Below are positions 8,716 through 17,524 of a stretch of 64,000 bases of DNA, piece by piece. Positions within the stretch are counted from its first letter, which is position 1; every line of letters begins with the position of its first letter. A program made the position numbers and the translations under genes. The DNA is taken from contig NZ_CP009288.1 of NCBI RefSeq assembly GCF_000756615.1, positions 4,154,001 to 4,218,000 of the forward strand. The letters are read 5' to 3'. The notes below the pieces were generated by a model. That model saw only the letters and a program-made list of their open reading frames with translations, had not been told where the DNA came from and made no database searches. The DNA is from Paenibacillus durus (GTDB taxonomy: Bacteria; Bacillota; Bacilli; Paenibacillales; Paenibacillaceae).

Positions 8716-9120
8716 CTAGCCTTTTAGCGAGCGGACGACAAACAGATGCGTCCCTTTCATCAGCGTTCTTCCGTCTTCCAAAGTGACCGATCCCTTCGTA
8801 TGGGAAACAAGGGTGGTATTAAGCGCAATCAGCCGGTCCCCCTTCCAGACCGTGACCGCCGACTTGAAATAGACGGCATTATCGAATTGCAGCCGGTCTT
8901 TCATAATATAGCCGACGGAATGAAGGACTGGAGGGAGCGCTCTTTCTTTGGGAGCCAGCGCTTTGATAATCGCAATGTCGCGAATAGGGACTCCGGCCTC
9001 CTGATGGCCGATGACTACGCGCCCTGCGGCGCTGTCCCACTTGCGCAGCACTCCTCTCATCGTGACGTAAGGAGGCTTTCCAAGATACGCAATAACCGGC
9101 TTGCCTACCCAATGTCTCAT
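8716..9120 (-). CDS. conserved-looking hypothetical protein, beta-rich
   Basis: 134 residues from ATG 9120, 8 nt after AAGGGGG. An earlier in-frame ATG (9171) would overlap ung and lacks a ribosome site. The sequence (MRHWVGKPVIAYLGKPPYVTMRGVLRKW at the start, continuing with short beta-like segments) suggests small barrel folds but no family is recognised. It starts 29 nt after the ung stop and probably shares its transcript. Confidence 0.55.
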   Translation of the reverse strand: MRHWVGKPVIAYLGKPPYVTMRGVLRKWDSAAGRVVIGHQEAGVPIRDIAIIKALAPKERALPPVLHSVGYIMKDRLQFDNAVYFKSAVTVWKGDRLIALNTTLVSHTKGSVTLEDGRTLMKGTHLFVVRSLKG

Positions 9121-9149
9121 TCTAATAGCCCCCTTCTGCCTGACCCGTC

Positions 9150-9821
9150 CTATAAATTCGGTATGTTCCAATCGATCGGTTCCAGACCGTGAGCGCTCAA
9201 AAATTGATTGGTCTGCGAGAATGGATTGCTGCCGAGAAAGCCCCGGTGAGCCGAGAACGGACTCGGGTGAGCCGACCGGATCACTTTGTGATGGCTATGG
9301 TCGATGCAAGCACCCTTCTGCTGGGCATGGCTGCCCCATAAAATGAAGACCAACGGTGTGTCCCTTTCGTTAAGTTTCTCCATAATAGCATCCGTAAACC
9401 GTTCCCAGCCCATTCCTTTATGCGAGTTGGGCTGGCCTTCGCGCACGGTCAGAACCGCATTGAGCAGCAGCACCCCCTGCTGTGACCAATGCAGCAGCGA
9501 CCCGTGATTCGGAATATCAGCGCCGATATCGCTGGCCAGCTCAGTATAAATATTGCGCAGGGACGGCGGAATCCGCACACCAGGCATCACCGAAAAGCTG
9601 AGCCCATGGGCCTGTCCCGCGCCATGATAAGGATCTTGTCCAAGAATGACGACCCTCGTCTTGCTGTAGTCCGTCTGCTTCAGAGCGGAGAACAGCAGTT
9701 CCTTCGGCGGATAAACCGTATACTGCTTGTATTCCCTGGCCAATGTATAGCGCAGATCCTGAAAATACGGCTTCTGCGTTTCTTCATGCAATACCTCGTC
9801 CCAATCGTTGCCGAATATCAT
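9150..9821 (-). CDS. ung: uracil-DNA glycosylase, family 1
   Basis: Removes uracil from DNA at the start of base excision repair. The 223-residue protein has the catalytic water-activating motif GQDPYHG (Asp63), GVLLLNAVLTV, and HPSPFSAHRG (His185) that closes on the extrahelical base. The start ATG 9821 follows AAGGGG by 6 nt. The longer in-frame extension upstream overlaps the RNase H-like gene and is not needed for the family fold. Confidence 0.97.
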   Translation of the reverse strand: MIFGNDWDEVLHEETQKPYFQDLRYTLAREYKQYTVYPPKELLFSALKQTDYSKTRVVILGQDPYHGAGQAHGLSFSVMPGVRIPPSLRNIYTELASDIGADIPNHGSLLHWSQQGVLLLNAVLTVREGQPNSHKGMGWERFTDAIMEKLNERDTPLVFILWGSHAQQKGACIDHSHHKVIRSAHPSPFSAHRGFLGSNPFSQTNQFLSAHGLEPIDWNIPNL

Positions 9822-9889
9822 AGGGTTCCCCTTCCATATCTCCCCAGTATGGAAGCGTTTCCTGCTGGGATGCAGGGGACGCTTCTCTC

Positions 9890-10555
9890 TTATTTTCTTC
9901 CGTAATCCGCCTTGATCTCTCCCCACTGCCGGGTCTGCCACTTCAGCACCTTGTTATCATATGTATGCGTCTGAAGCCATTTCTCCGCCCGGTCGATAAA
10001 CCCCCAAATCTCCTCCGTTGTATGGTCCCGGGGCAGGGTGGTCGAGACCTTTTTCTCTCTGACCCATTTCATTGCGTTGACCGAATCGCTGTATACCGTC
10101 TTGCCGCTGCCTTCTTTCTGCAGAAGCGCAAGGGCGTGCACAATAGCCAGAAATTCACCGAGATTATTCGTACCCTTGCTAATCGGACCGCAGGAGAAGA
10201 TGACCTCACCAGTCCGTGTGTCTACTCCTTTATATTCGACAGGGCCGGGGTTTCCCCTTGTTCCCACATCAACCGAGATGCTGTCATAGTCAATTGATTC
10301 CGCGGTCTGCGCGCCCGTCCGCTTGGAAGTATAGCTTCCCTGAGACCCTCCGGCTGCGCTGCCTTTTTCAGATCCCGTCTTGCCCCAATTGCCTTTCCAG
10401 CCTATCCGGAACGCTTCCTCAGCTGCGGTCTTCGACTCATAGGATTTGTATTTTGCTCCTGTAAACTGGTCCGTCTGCCGTTTGCATTCCGCCCAAGTCG
10501 CGTACACTCCCGGCTTCCGTCCCTCCCATACCACATAGTACTTCTGTTTTGCCAC
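9890..10555 (-). CDS. ribonuclease H with N-terminal viroplasmin-like domain
   Basis: About 221 residues. The N-terminal 45 residues (KYYVVWEGRKPGVYATWAEC) match the Caulimovirus-viroplasmin RNA/DNA hybrid-binding module found at the start of eukaryotic-type RNase H1. A Gly/Ser-rich linker follows, then an RNase H domain with acidic residues in SVDVGTRGNPG, NNLGEF, VYSDSV and a final IKADYG. It should cleave RNA in RNA-DNA hybrids. GTG 10555 is preferred (8 nt after AGGAAGGAG). It lies 68 nt upstream of ung on the same strand. Confidence 0.85.
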   Translation of the reverse strand: MAKQKYYVVWEGRKPGVYATWAECKRQTDQFTGAKYKSYESKTAAEEAFRIGWKGNWGKTGSEKGSAAGGSQGSYTSKRTGAQTAESIDYDSISVDVGTRGNPGPVEYKGVDTRTGEVIFSCGPISKGTNNLGEFLAIVHALALLQKEGSGKTVYSDSVNAMKWVREKKVSTTLPRDHTTEEIWGFIDRAEKWLQTHTYDNKVLKWQTRQWGEIKADYGRK

Positions 10556-10978
10556 GATGCCGGCTCCTTCCTGCAGCATTATTGATTAATATTAAATTAC
10601 AAATGTGGAAGACACAACAGGATAATGCAGCCGGTAAACAAAGAGTGTACTGCAGGGTGTTTCGACAAATCCTCTTCTGTTTAATAACGTAAATAAGCAA
10701 AATGTCGACATACTGTATGATATACAAAATGGATATCTCAAATCTCAAGTAAATTCAAGGGTGTAAACGTTTTAGATGAAGACAAATACGAAATAATTTG
10801 GGACCATCTGGCTATTTTGAGCATTCGAATGATTCCGACAAAAACATCTCTTCACTCCTGCCTCAAGTTCCAGTATCATACTATATATACATTACAAAAC
10901 ATACACTTTTGAAGTCAGTATTGTACAATCGCTGATCGATAAAGTTATGCTACCAAACTACTATTAGGAGGGACAATT
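10556..10978. other. 423-bp intergenic region, no gene seen
   Basis: AT-rich divergent region between the RNase H gene and the small plus-strand gene at 10979. It must hold promoters for both, for example TACAAT near 10922-10927, but no clean -35/-10 pair, repeat or RNA structure stood out. Confidence 0.4.
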
Positions 10979-11266
10979 ATGGTTCTTTTATTTCACAACG
11001 CTACTGAAGAAAGGCTCGAACGTTTATCACGGGATGTTCAGGCAATTAATGATGAGGCGCGCCAATCTTCTTACGAAATGTCCATGGTGAGAAAAACTTC
11101 CGGTTTGGGCTATGAATGGGAGGTCACGGTTTACGGTAGGAAGGTAAGCGTAAGATCGGAAGATATTCTCAAGATCCAAAGAACGCGCTTAGACATGAGT
11201 ATTAAAGACATTTTCAAAGAGATTGTCGCCTGGAAATTGAAAGCGTTGTCCACATTGCAATCCTAG
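10979..11266 (+). CDS. small soluble hypothetical protein
   Basis: 95 residues from ATG 10979, 6-7 nt after AGGAGGG. It is predicted mostly helical and charged (NATEERLERLSRDVQAINDE), with a central beta-like section (YEWEVTVYGRKVSVRS). No signal peptide, membrane helix or known motif. It is monocistronic with a long upstream region. Function unknown. Confidence 0.55.
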   Translation: MVLLFHNATEERLERLSRDVQAINDEARQSSYEMSMVRKTSGLGYEWEVTVYGRKVSVRSEDILKIQRTRLDMSIKDIFKEIVAWKLKALSTLQS

Positions 11267-11826
11267 CTTCCTGCGACAGCAGTTTGCTCTAACATTAACG
11301 TAATTGCTCTCCTAATATGGCAGCCCTCCCCCTTCTGCGGGGGAGGGCTGCGCGCGTCTGCCCGCCAGCTTTTGGTTATATATCAATTCAAGGCATCTCA
11401 GCCGCTCTCATCCTATATTTGCCACCTGCACTGCATGTCAACGGTGATCGGGAAATGGGGGGGACGGATGAAACGGAATTCCTCCCTCTTATTTGTCTGA
11501 AAACGGTTTAAACAGCGCTTTGAAGGGAATTTCTCCGCTTTATTCAGGCGATTTTACCGAAGCCATAAGAAATTGGAGAATTAAGCCGGAGCTTTTCCCG
11601 CTTATCGTTCTAGAACGGGCTTTTTTTCGAAAATGAAAGGGACATTTTCCCGTCCGTGCCTGTATCTGCTTAAGAACAAGTGCTGTCTATCTCCGGATTC
11701 TCCCTTGTGCCCAAACCGTTCAATGAAGTCTGTGCTCAATTTCCCTGATCCGGTTTACTCAGTACATAGAAAGACCGGTATTGCATAACCTAATCAGCGA
11801 ACCTGTGCAGAAAGGAATGAGATACC
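11267..11826. other. 560-bp intergenic region with GC-rich hairpin
   Basis: A 13-bp perfect hairpin, GCAGCCCTCCCCC/GGGGGAGGGCTGC (11320-11351), lies behind the 10979 gene but lacks a T-tract in either direction. A weaker structure ending in GGGCTTTTTTT occurs near 11625-11632. No ORF with a ribosome site was found in the rest. Confidence 0.5.
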
Positions 11827-12021
11827 ATGGAGGATAAGAGCAGGCTGACAGATCCCAAGGGAAGCGGCGTCGAGCCGATTCCCGATCCCGACAGCCCTCA
11901 GTCGAATAGGGAAGGGTCGACCGGCAAGGTGGAAGATATCGTCAGGGGCATTATGGACAATGTAGAGGAAAGTCTGACCGGGAACCGTGATTCACGCCCG
12001 GGAGGCAGAGGCAAGGCATAG
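11827..12021 (+). CDS. small acidic Pro/Ser/Gly-rich protein
   Basis: 64 residues, probably disordered: MEDKSRLTDPKGSGVEPIPD, then a short helix-like part (VEDIVRGIMDNVEESLTG) and a Gly/Arg end. A modest AAAGGAATGAG ribosome site precedes the ATG by about 10 nt, and an intrinsic terminator follows. No family recognised. Confidence 0.45.
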   Translation: MEDKSRLTDPKGSGVEPIPDPDSPQSNREGSTGKVEDIVRGIMDNVEESLTGNRDSRPGGRGKA

Positions 12022-12037
12022 AGCAGCGATGTATGAA

Positions 12038-12088
12038 AAAGCAGCGGATCGGACGCCATTTCCAGCGCCGGTCGCTGCTTTATTTTTC
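12038..12088 (+). terminator. intrinsic terminator
   Basis: AAAGCAGCG...CGCTGCTTT with inner GATCGG/CCGGTC pairing, followed by ATTTTT. Confidence 0.85.
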
Positions 12089-12211
12089 TGCCCTTTTTTC
12101 CATAAATGTGACCAAAATGAAAACCCATTGAAACTTTTGAAACACCGATGTATAATTTAGCAAATTAACGCGATCCCATATGTTAGTCCAAAAAAACCAG
12201 GAGGGAACCTC

Positions 12212-12421
12212 ATGCCATATACGATTATGAAAAACGCTGAATTTTTTACCGCCGCGCTGGCGCAAAAATACGTGTTCGCTCTGCAGATCGGTCCTGACGG
12301 CATGTATTCCCGCGTAGGCGCAGGTCTTGTCCAAATGTTCTCCGATGAATACGTAAAGCTGAAAAATTTTGACGGGTCGGTTGTGCTGTACTCCAGATCA
12401 GATACCAAATTCCAGCACTAG
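12212..12421 (+). CDS. 69-residue hypothetical protein
   Basis: Starts at ATG 12212, 6 nt after AGGAGGG. The sequence (MPYTIMKNAEFFTAALAQKY, then FALQIGPDGMYSRVG) looks like a compact soluble mini-protein. No family recognised. It ends at the edge of a perfect hairpin. Confidence 0.5.
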   Translation: MPYTIMKNAEFFTAALAQKYVFALQIGPDGMYSRVGAGLVQMFSDEYVKLKNFDGSVVLYSRSDTKFQH

Positions 12422-12450
12422 GTACTTCAATTCGGATTGAAGTACCTAGT
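12417..12450. terminator. perfect 14-bp hairpin after the small gene
   Basis: ACTAGGTACTTCAA pairs exactly with TTGAAGTACCTAGT around TTCGGA. There is no T-tract, so it may be a processed 3' end or transcript stabiliser rather than a strong terminator. It overlaps the stop codon of the 12212 gene. Confidence 0.5.
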
Positions 12451-12499
12451 ATGGAAAATAGCTTGGCGCATCATCGTTCACTACAGATTTACAATGTCC

Positions 12500-12694
12500 T
12501 CATACTGGTCTTTTGAAAATGGCCACAACATCCCGGGTCTGACCCTGACTGATGCTGGTATCAAAGCAGGAAACAAGCTCCCAGCCGTCATTTCCATAGC
12601 TGTTCAACAGATTTTGAAAGTCCTCCTCGTCCAGCTTGCCACCCAGAAAGCCGCCCGTCTTATATTTTACCGTCCGATATTCCCAACGATTTAT
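12500..12694 (-). CDS. DUF4177 small protein, apparent AUA start
   Basis: About 64 residues. WEYRTVKYKTGG at the start and DGWELVSCFDTS in the middle are the DUF4177 pattern; family members start a residue or two before WEY. No ATG, GTG or TTG exists in that place. Instead ATA (12694-12692) lies 8 nt after GAAGGAG and overlaps the TAA of the upstream membrane-protein gene (12693-12691). Either initiation occurs at AUA by coupling, or an ATG has mutated. Function of the family is unknown. Confidence 0.6.
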   Translation of the reverse strand: MNRWEYRTVKYKTGGFLGGKLDEEDFQNLLNSYGNDGWELVSCFDTSISQGQTRDVVAIFKRPV

Positions 12695-13173
12695 ATTTTT
12701 CGCTCCTTCTCCAGATAAGTGATTCCAGTGTCCCTTTTCTCCAAACTTGTAATCACAAAGTATCCGAACAGCACACCGGAGATTACATTGATTTGAGCGG
12801 AAGTCAGCAGCAAATAAACTACGCCCTTCGGCAGCCACTCCATTTTCCATGGCATATACGGATAAACACAGAACAATAGGGCAGGTAAAGCAAGAAAAAT
12901 CAGCCGATACCCGTTAAAGGTCCAGCGGCCTTTACGGCTGCGTTCTCGAAGTAAAGTCTCAACTCCGATAACCAAACCGGAAAGGGAGGGAATTAGAGGG
13001 TAAAGAAAAACAAGCTGATCGGGGAATGGGAACTTGAAATATTGACTTCGGTATTCGGTAATCTCGCTGACAGCAAACCCCACAAGCAGCAATACGGTGA
13101 CCAAAACGACCATCTTTAACAAATGAACCAGCACTTTTTTCAAGCGTTTCACCCATTTCGCATTTATAATCAT
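12691..13173 (-). CDS. four-helix membrane protein, unknown function
   Basis: 160 residues with four clear hydrophobic segments (VLVHLLKMVVLVTVLLLVGF; LVFLYPLIPSLSGLVIGV; LIFLALPALLFCVYPY; VVYLLLTSAQINVISGVLFG). A basic N terminus suggests it faces the cytoplasm. No recognised family. It is upstream of, and overlaps by its stop codon, the DUF4177 gene, which suggests that the two are co-translated. Confidence 0.6.
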   Translation of the reverse strand: MIINAKWVKRLKKVLVHLLKMVVLVTVLLLVGFAVSEITEYRSQYFKFPFPDQLVFLYPLIPSLSGLVIGVETLLRERSRKGRWTFNGYRLIFLALPALLFCVYPYMPWKMEWLPKGVVYLLLTSAQINVISGVLFGYFVITSLEKRDTGITYLEKERKI

Positions 13174-13325
13174 CTTCTAAAATCAAACATCGCAGCTTCC
13201 CTTTTTTACCGGGTAAAGATCTCTCTTGGATAAGGTATTACGATTTCGGGAATCTGATCCTCTTTGTAGAATCGAAATTCTTCAACTTCACATCGGTTTC
13301 GCCGCGAATTCCCGCTGTTATACGA

Positions 13326-13766
13326 TTATACGCTGTCTCTGCCGACCCATCTCATCCCCGGCGCCGCCTCAGGCCGTTCCTCAAACCCGAACTTTTTATA
13401 AAATCCGGACTTATCCGCCGCCGCAAATAATTGAACCATCAGGATATCCTGTTCTTTGCACTTTTTCAGCAATCTGTTCAGAATACCGGCGCCAATGCCT
13501 TTGCCCTGGTATTCCGGTAAAATAATCAAATCACATATGAACGCTTGAAAAATGCCATCCGAAATCACCCGGCCCATTCCAACCAGCCGATCCTCCTCAA
13601 AAGCCGAAACTACCAGCCAACTCTGGCGCAGAGCCTTTTCCAGCTGTTCGCTTCCCTTCTCCGTTACCCCGTGCCAGCCCGCGCTTTCAACCAAGGTGAT
13701 AAACTCTTCCCCTGTCGGCGTGTACTCCCGATATGTAACAGGCTGTAAATCCATGGACATGATCAT
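13326..13766 (-). CDS. GNAT-family N-acetyltransferase
   Basis: About 146 residues. The acetyl-CoA pyrophosphate loop is LPEYQGKGIGAGILNRLL, preceded by the usual central strands (RLVGMGRVISDGIFQAFICDL) and followed by FYKKFGFEE. Its closest style is the small YjcF/PhnO-like group. Acceptor substrate unknown. ATG 13766 sits 5 nt after GGAGG; a GTG at 13772 overlaps the ribosome site. Confidence 0.85.
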   Translation of the reverse strand: MIMSMDLQPVTYREYTPTGEEFITLVESAGWHGVTEKGSEQLEKALRQSWLVVSAFEEDRLVGMGRVISDGIFQAFICDLIILPEYQGKGIGAGILNRLLKKCKEQDILMVQLFAAADKSGFYKKFGFEERPEAAPGMRWVGRDSV

Positions 13767-13784
13767 TTTCACCTCCGGCCGTTC

Positions 13785-14476
13785 TTATTGTTTCTCCGCG
13801 ATCCACACCGTCCATCGGTCCTGTTCTTGAATGGGTTGGCCGCTTGCCAGACGCTGCCCGATGAAGTTCACCAGCTCCGAGAGCTCGTCATCCGTCAGTT
13901 CAAATAGCAGGGATCTTCCCGTCCGCTTGAGCAAATCCAGTCCCAACTGTTCGAAGTCCTCATATCTTTTTCGGGTTTCCCAGTATGAGAACTCGGCGGT
14001 TAGGCTGAACCCGGTCTGTCTTAAAGCGTCAATAACCTCACTGCCGGAATAGCGTCTTTGAATTTCCTGCTGTAGCAGCTTCGGGTATTTTTCAAAAAAA
14101 TAGCCCCGGATATGGCTTGGACTTCCCGCAAGCGCGCAATCTTCAGGCGTCCGGTCTTGGATGATGAATTTTCCGCCAGGCTTCATTACCCGATGGGCTT
14201 CCCGAAAGCACGCGCCTAAATCTCTAATATGATGAATCAACGCGCGATCCAGCACGATATCGTATTCCCCATCCTTGAGACCCGTATCAAGCGCATTCCC
14301 TTGAGCAAACAAAAGTAATGTTCGGAATGTCCCTGCAATTGTCCGCCGCAGCCTATGTCCAACACCCGCTTCCCTTGAAGCCGGACGTACCGCTCAATCG
14401 TTTGAACCCAGCTTGCTTCTGCCTCTCTGGAGGCATAGGTGAATTGATTATTGTGGTCGTGAAAATCGATCGGCAT
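13785..14476 (-). pseudogene. class I SAM-dependent methyltransferase, internal deletion and frameshift
   Basis: The N-terminal piece (14476 down to about 14350) carries the SAM motif GKRVLDIGCGG, then changes frame. The rest (from about 14312, frame shifted) carries GEYDIVLDRALIHHI and VMKPGGKFIIQD. Only about 37 nt separate motif I from the FAQGNALD segment, where some 35-40 codons are expected. So a deletion has removed the acidic-loop region that binds the SAM ribose. The downstream half could initiate at TTG 14312, but would lack the cofactor site. Confidence 0.75.
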
Positions 14477-14509
14477 TCCTTTACCGCCTTTCCTTAAGCT
14501 GACGCTCCT

Positions 14510-14944
14510 TTAAAAATGCTTGCGAAACCCCATCACATTCTCTTCCCGATAGCCTAACTCTTCGTAGAACTTATGCGCTTCCGTCCGCTGCCCGCCCGAT
14601 ACAAAAATGATATAAGTGCAATCTCTTTCCCGCGCCGCCCGCTCGATTTCCTGCATTAGTACCCTGCCGACACCTTGTCTTCTGAAACGGCTGGCAACAA
14701 CGACATTCTCGATAACCATAAAAGACTTGCATTCTCCCACAAAATCCTGGCAGATGATCCCCATTAGCGAACCAGCCAGTATATCGTCTTGAAAAGCACC
14801 CAGCAGTATGTAGTTGTCATTATCTTCATGCGACTCGAACACGCTGACCAGCTTGGCCTCATTGCTCTTGTGTCCCGTCAGTTCCTCATACAAACCGTTT
14901 AACTCTGGCAAATCTTCTTTGCCGATCTTCCTGATGGAAATCAT
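14510..14944 (-). CDS. GNAT-family N-acetyltransferase
   Basis: 144 residues with the acetyl-CoA loop SRFRRQGVGRVLMQEIERAA and the terminal FYEELGYREENVMGF. The N-terminal part (MISIRKIGKEDLPELNGLYEEL) is the standard first helix. Start ATG 14944 lies 2 nt after the stop of the HAD gene and uses a GGAGGCAGG site within that gene, so translation is probably coupled. Acceptor unknown. Confidence 0.85.
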   Translation of the reverse strand: MISIRKIGKEDLPELNGLYEELTGHKSNEAKLVSVFESHEDNDNYILLGAFQDDILAGSLMGIICQDFVGECKSFMVIENVVVASRFRRQGVGRVLMQEIERAARERDCTYIIFVSGGQRTEAHKFYEELGYREENVMGFRKHF

Positions 14945-14946
14945 AG

Positions 14947-15612
14947 TTATCCTGCCTCCTCCTCTCCTGAAGCAAATGCTTCATATAGTTCCTGCACAGT
15001 ATGTATGCAATACGTCGGCCCAATAGCTTCCATCTCAGCCGCGCTGCCATATCCGTACAAGACCCCAATCGACGATATTCCGTTGTTATGCGCTCCGATA
15101 ATGTCATGCTTCCGGTCTCCGATCATTACGGTGCTGGCTGTGTCCAAATTCTCTTGTTCCAGGATATACTTAATGATCTCACTCTTATCCGACAGCGTTC
15201 CATCCAGGTTGCTCCCGACCACCGCATGAAAAAAATGATCCAGCTTAAAATGCTTCAGAATCTTCTCCGCGAACACAAGCGGCTTGGAAGTTGCTATGAT
15301 CAGAACGGCCTGCCGCTGCGTGAGCATGCTCAATAGCTCGGGAATGCCGGCGTACAGCTCATTTTCGAAAATACCCTTGTCCGCAAAATACTCCCGGTAA
15401 TACTGCACGGCCTGCCAGGCATCCTCCTCTGAAAAATCGTAAAACTCCTGAAACGAATGAGCCAGCGGCGGCCCGATGAACGGCTCCAAACGATCCAAAT
15501 CGTCTTCGATAATCCCAAACTTGGCCAGCGCGTACTGCACCGACTTGGTAATACCAATCTTCGGGTCCGTCAGCGTTCCGTCCAGATCAAATAAAATATG
15601 CGAAAAATTCAA
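14947..15612 (-). CDS. HAD-superfamily phosphatase, phosphoglycolate-phosphatase type
   Basis: 221 residues from TTG 15612 (5 nt after AAGGTG). HAD motif I is ILFDLDGTLTD, motif II the serine/threonine in IIATSKP, and motif III/IV is STVMIGDRKHDIIGAHNNG. The alpha-helical cap between motifs I and II places it with PGP/PpaX-like enzymes; the substrate could be phosphoglycolate, pyrophosphate or a nucleotide. The longer in-frame extension upstream is out-of-frame reading of the GNAT remnant. Confidence 0.85.
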   Translation of the reverse strand: MNFSHILFDLDGTLTDPKIGITKSVQYALAKFGIIEDDLDRLEPFIGPPLAHSFQEFYDFSEEDAWQAVQYYREYFADKGIFENELYAGIPELLSMLTQRQAVLIIATSKPLVFAEKILKHFKLDHFFHAVVGSNLDGTLSDKSEIIKYILEQENLDTASTVMIGDRKHDIIGAHNNGISSIGVLYGYGSAAEMEAIGPTYCIHTVQELYEAFASGEEEAG

Positions 15613-15634
15613 ATGATCACCTTCTTTTTCTAAT

Positions 15635-15898
15635 CTACAGTCTCTTCTCATAACACAGGCTGGATGGACAATCGGCGTATTCTCTAAACCGTTCAATCTC
15701 GCCGTAGCCATTCTTTTTGTAGAATCCGATCGCCTCGGTCTGCTGATCTCCCGTTTCCAGCTTGATTCCCTTATATCCCTGCCTGGCCGCTTCCTCTTCC
15801 AGCCGCTGCACAATCCTCCGGGCGATCCCCTTGTTCCGGAACTCCCGCTCCACGAAGAAACGGGATCTTCGCTTAAGTATATAACCTAGATCCTCCAT
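15635..15898 (-). pseudogene. 5'-truncated GNAT acetyltransferase remnant
   Basis: 87 residues that contain only the C-terminal half of a GNAT domain: REFRNKGIARRIVQRLEEEA and then IGFYKKNGYGEIERF. The N-terminal half expected for the fold (about 60 residues) is missing, because the stop of the YdcF gene lies 2 nt upstream of the ATG. It may still be translated by coupling, but it cannot form a full acetyltransferase. Confidence 0.65.
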
Positions 15899-15900
15899 CG

Positions 15901-16668
15901 TTATATTTTATCTTTGATCACAGCAGCCAGTAATCCGAGATATTCCTTCAGCGCCGTTCCAACCGTTCCAATTGCACCAGGGCTGGGCGCCAGCATGCTC
16001 GCATACCAAGCCGCCGTGGCGCCGCCGCTTATATGGTAATCGGTCGGATACGGCTGAACCTTCATTCCGGTCTGCCTGAACTCCGCAACCGCCCGCGGCA
16101 TATGGAATGCCGAAGTAACCAGCACCGGGCGGCTTAGCCCGTGCTCCTTCATGAGCGCGGCCGTAAATTCGGCATTCTGCTCCGTGTTCAGCGAACGGTT
16201 CTCGATAAGAATACTCCGTTCATCCACTCCCAGTCCGAGCAGCTGCCTGCGGGCGATATCGCCCTCGTTGCCGCTGTCGGCAAAAACCTGCCCGCCGCTG
16301 AACAGCACCGGCAATCCAGTCAAGCGATGCAGCCGGACCGCAGTTACCAGCCGATTGGCCGCCGATCCGCCCAAGCTGCCTTCGCCATCAATGTCGGGCG
16401 TTCCTGTCGTAGCCCCGCCTCCGAGCACCACCAGACAGTCGCCCTGAACCCGCTCCGGCTGGGCGTACCGCGATTCCAGACTGCGCATCAGCGGGTTCGC
16501 GATCAGCGGCACCGACGCCAAATACAGCAGCAGCGTTACGGAGAGAAGGACCACTGCCGGACCGCGCTGTTTTTTCCATAACAGCCATAATGCCAGCAGC
16601 GCCAGCAGCACAACAAATATTCCCGGAGGCAGCACGAAGCTGTAGATAAATTTGATTACATAAATCAA
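15901..16668 (-). CDS. YdcF-family (DUF218) membrane protein
   Basis: 255 residues. Two N-terminal transmembrane helices (about 5-30 and 37-58) precede an extracytoplasmic DUF218 domain with CLVVLGGGA, VLFSGG, LIENRSLNTEQNA and VLVTSAFHMPRA. SanA/ElyC relatives affect envelope integrity and peptidoglycan precursor use. The start TTG 16668 has GGGAGA about 11 nt upstream. It probably shares a transcript with the phosphotransferase gene 31 nt upstream. Confidence 0.88.
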   Translation of the reverse strand: MIYVIKFIYSFVLPPGIFVVLLALLALWLLWKKQRGPAVVLLSVTLLLYLASVPLIANPLMRSLESRYAQPERVQGDCLVVLGGGATTGTPDIDGEGSLGGSAANRLVTAVRLHRLTGLPVLFSGGQVFADSGNEGDIARRQLLGLGVDERSILIENRSLNTEQNAEFTAALMKEHGLSRPVLVTSAFHMPRAVAEFRQTGMKVQPYPTDYHISGGATAAWYASMLAPSPGAIGTVGTALKEYLGLLAAVIKDKI

Positions 16669-16699
16669 TTTTAGGCATCTCCCTTCGATCCAATGAAGA

Positions 16700-17509
16700 T
16701 TATACCAATGTCTTTAACCTCGCTCTGATGATAGATAACAGCGCGTCTTTCTCATTCTGCGGAATCCATTCGACCAATCTGGCCGCCGCTGCCGGCAATA
16801 TCCACTCATCGATGGTTGAATATTCATGCCCGGTTAAACGAAGATATTCTTTAATGTAGGCTGCCTTTACCTTGTTTCTTAGGAATTGGACAAACAGCTT
16901 AAGGGGAGCTGGAGTATCGTCAGGCATAGAACCGACACTGAGCAAAATAACCGTTCTGGCCGTGTCGCCGGCAGGATTTCCCGATATTCCGGTCATCCAG
17001 TCAACGATCCAATACCCTTCGTCACACAGCACGTTGTCCGGATGAAAATCGCCATGGCACAGCTTGTTCCCGTCAGGCAGTTCCTCTGTGTAGCGGATAA
17101 TCTTTTCCTTTTCCTGTTCGGTAAGCAGGGGAGCTTGTTGGATGTAATCACAGAGGACCTTCTTCTGAGTCCTGTTCAATTCAGCCGCCTCATAAGCATG
17201 GATTTCAGCGTGCAGGCTCGCCAGTAATTTTGAATAATTAGAAATGGCCCAGGGCTTTTTGATAATAAGACTAAGTAAAGAAACACCGGATATGCGCTGA
17301 AATATTAATCCGTCCCTGCCGTCCAGTTGTGTATGTCCAAAAGGCTCCGGCGTGCGAATACCGAGCGAACTGGCTAACCCGCTGACCACAAGCTCCTGAT
17401 TGATCGCCTCGGCGGGAAAATCTTTTTTGTACAGCTTGATAATCCTTCCTTGCGAATATTCGAATATATCGGCGGTTCTGCCTTGCCCAATCCGCTTTAA
17501 ATCGGTCAC
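16700..17509 (-). CDS. APH-type small-molecule phosphotransferase
   Basis: 269 residues of the aminoglycoside/choline/homoserine kinase-like fold. The ATP-binding N lobe has GRTADIFEY and IIKLYKK; the catalytic loop is LCHGDFHPDNVL and the metal-binding Asp is in WIVDWMTG. There is no evidence for antibiotic resistance as such, since this fold covers many substrates. It follows the methyltransferase gene by 15 nt, which suggests an operon. Confidence 0.85.
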   Translation of the reverse strand: MTDLKRIGQGRTADIFEYSQGRIIKLYKKDFPAEAINQELVVSGLASSLGIRTPEPFGHTQLDGRDGLIFQRISGVSLLSLIIKKPWAISNYSKLLASLHAEIHAYEAAELNRTQKKVLCDYIQQAPLLTEQEKEKIIRYTEELPDGNKLCHGDFHPDNVLCDEGYWIVDWMTGISGNPAGDTARTVILLSVGSMPDDTPAPLKLFVQFLRNKVKAAYIKEYLRLTGHEYSTIDEWILPAAAARLVEWIPQNEKDALLSIIRARLKTLV

Positions 17510-17524
17510 CTGCGTTAGGCCTCC

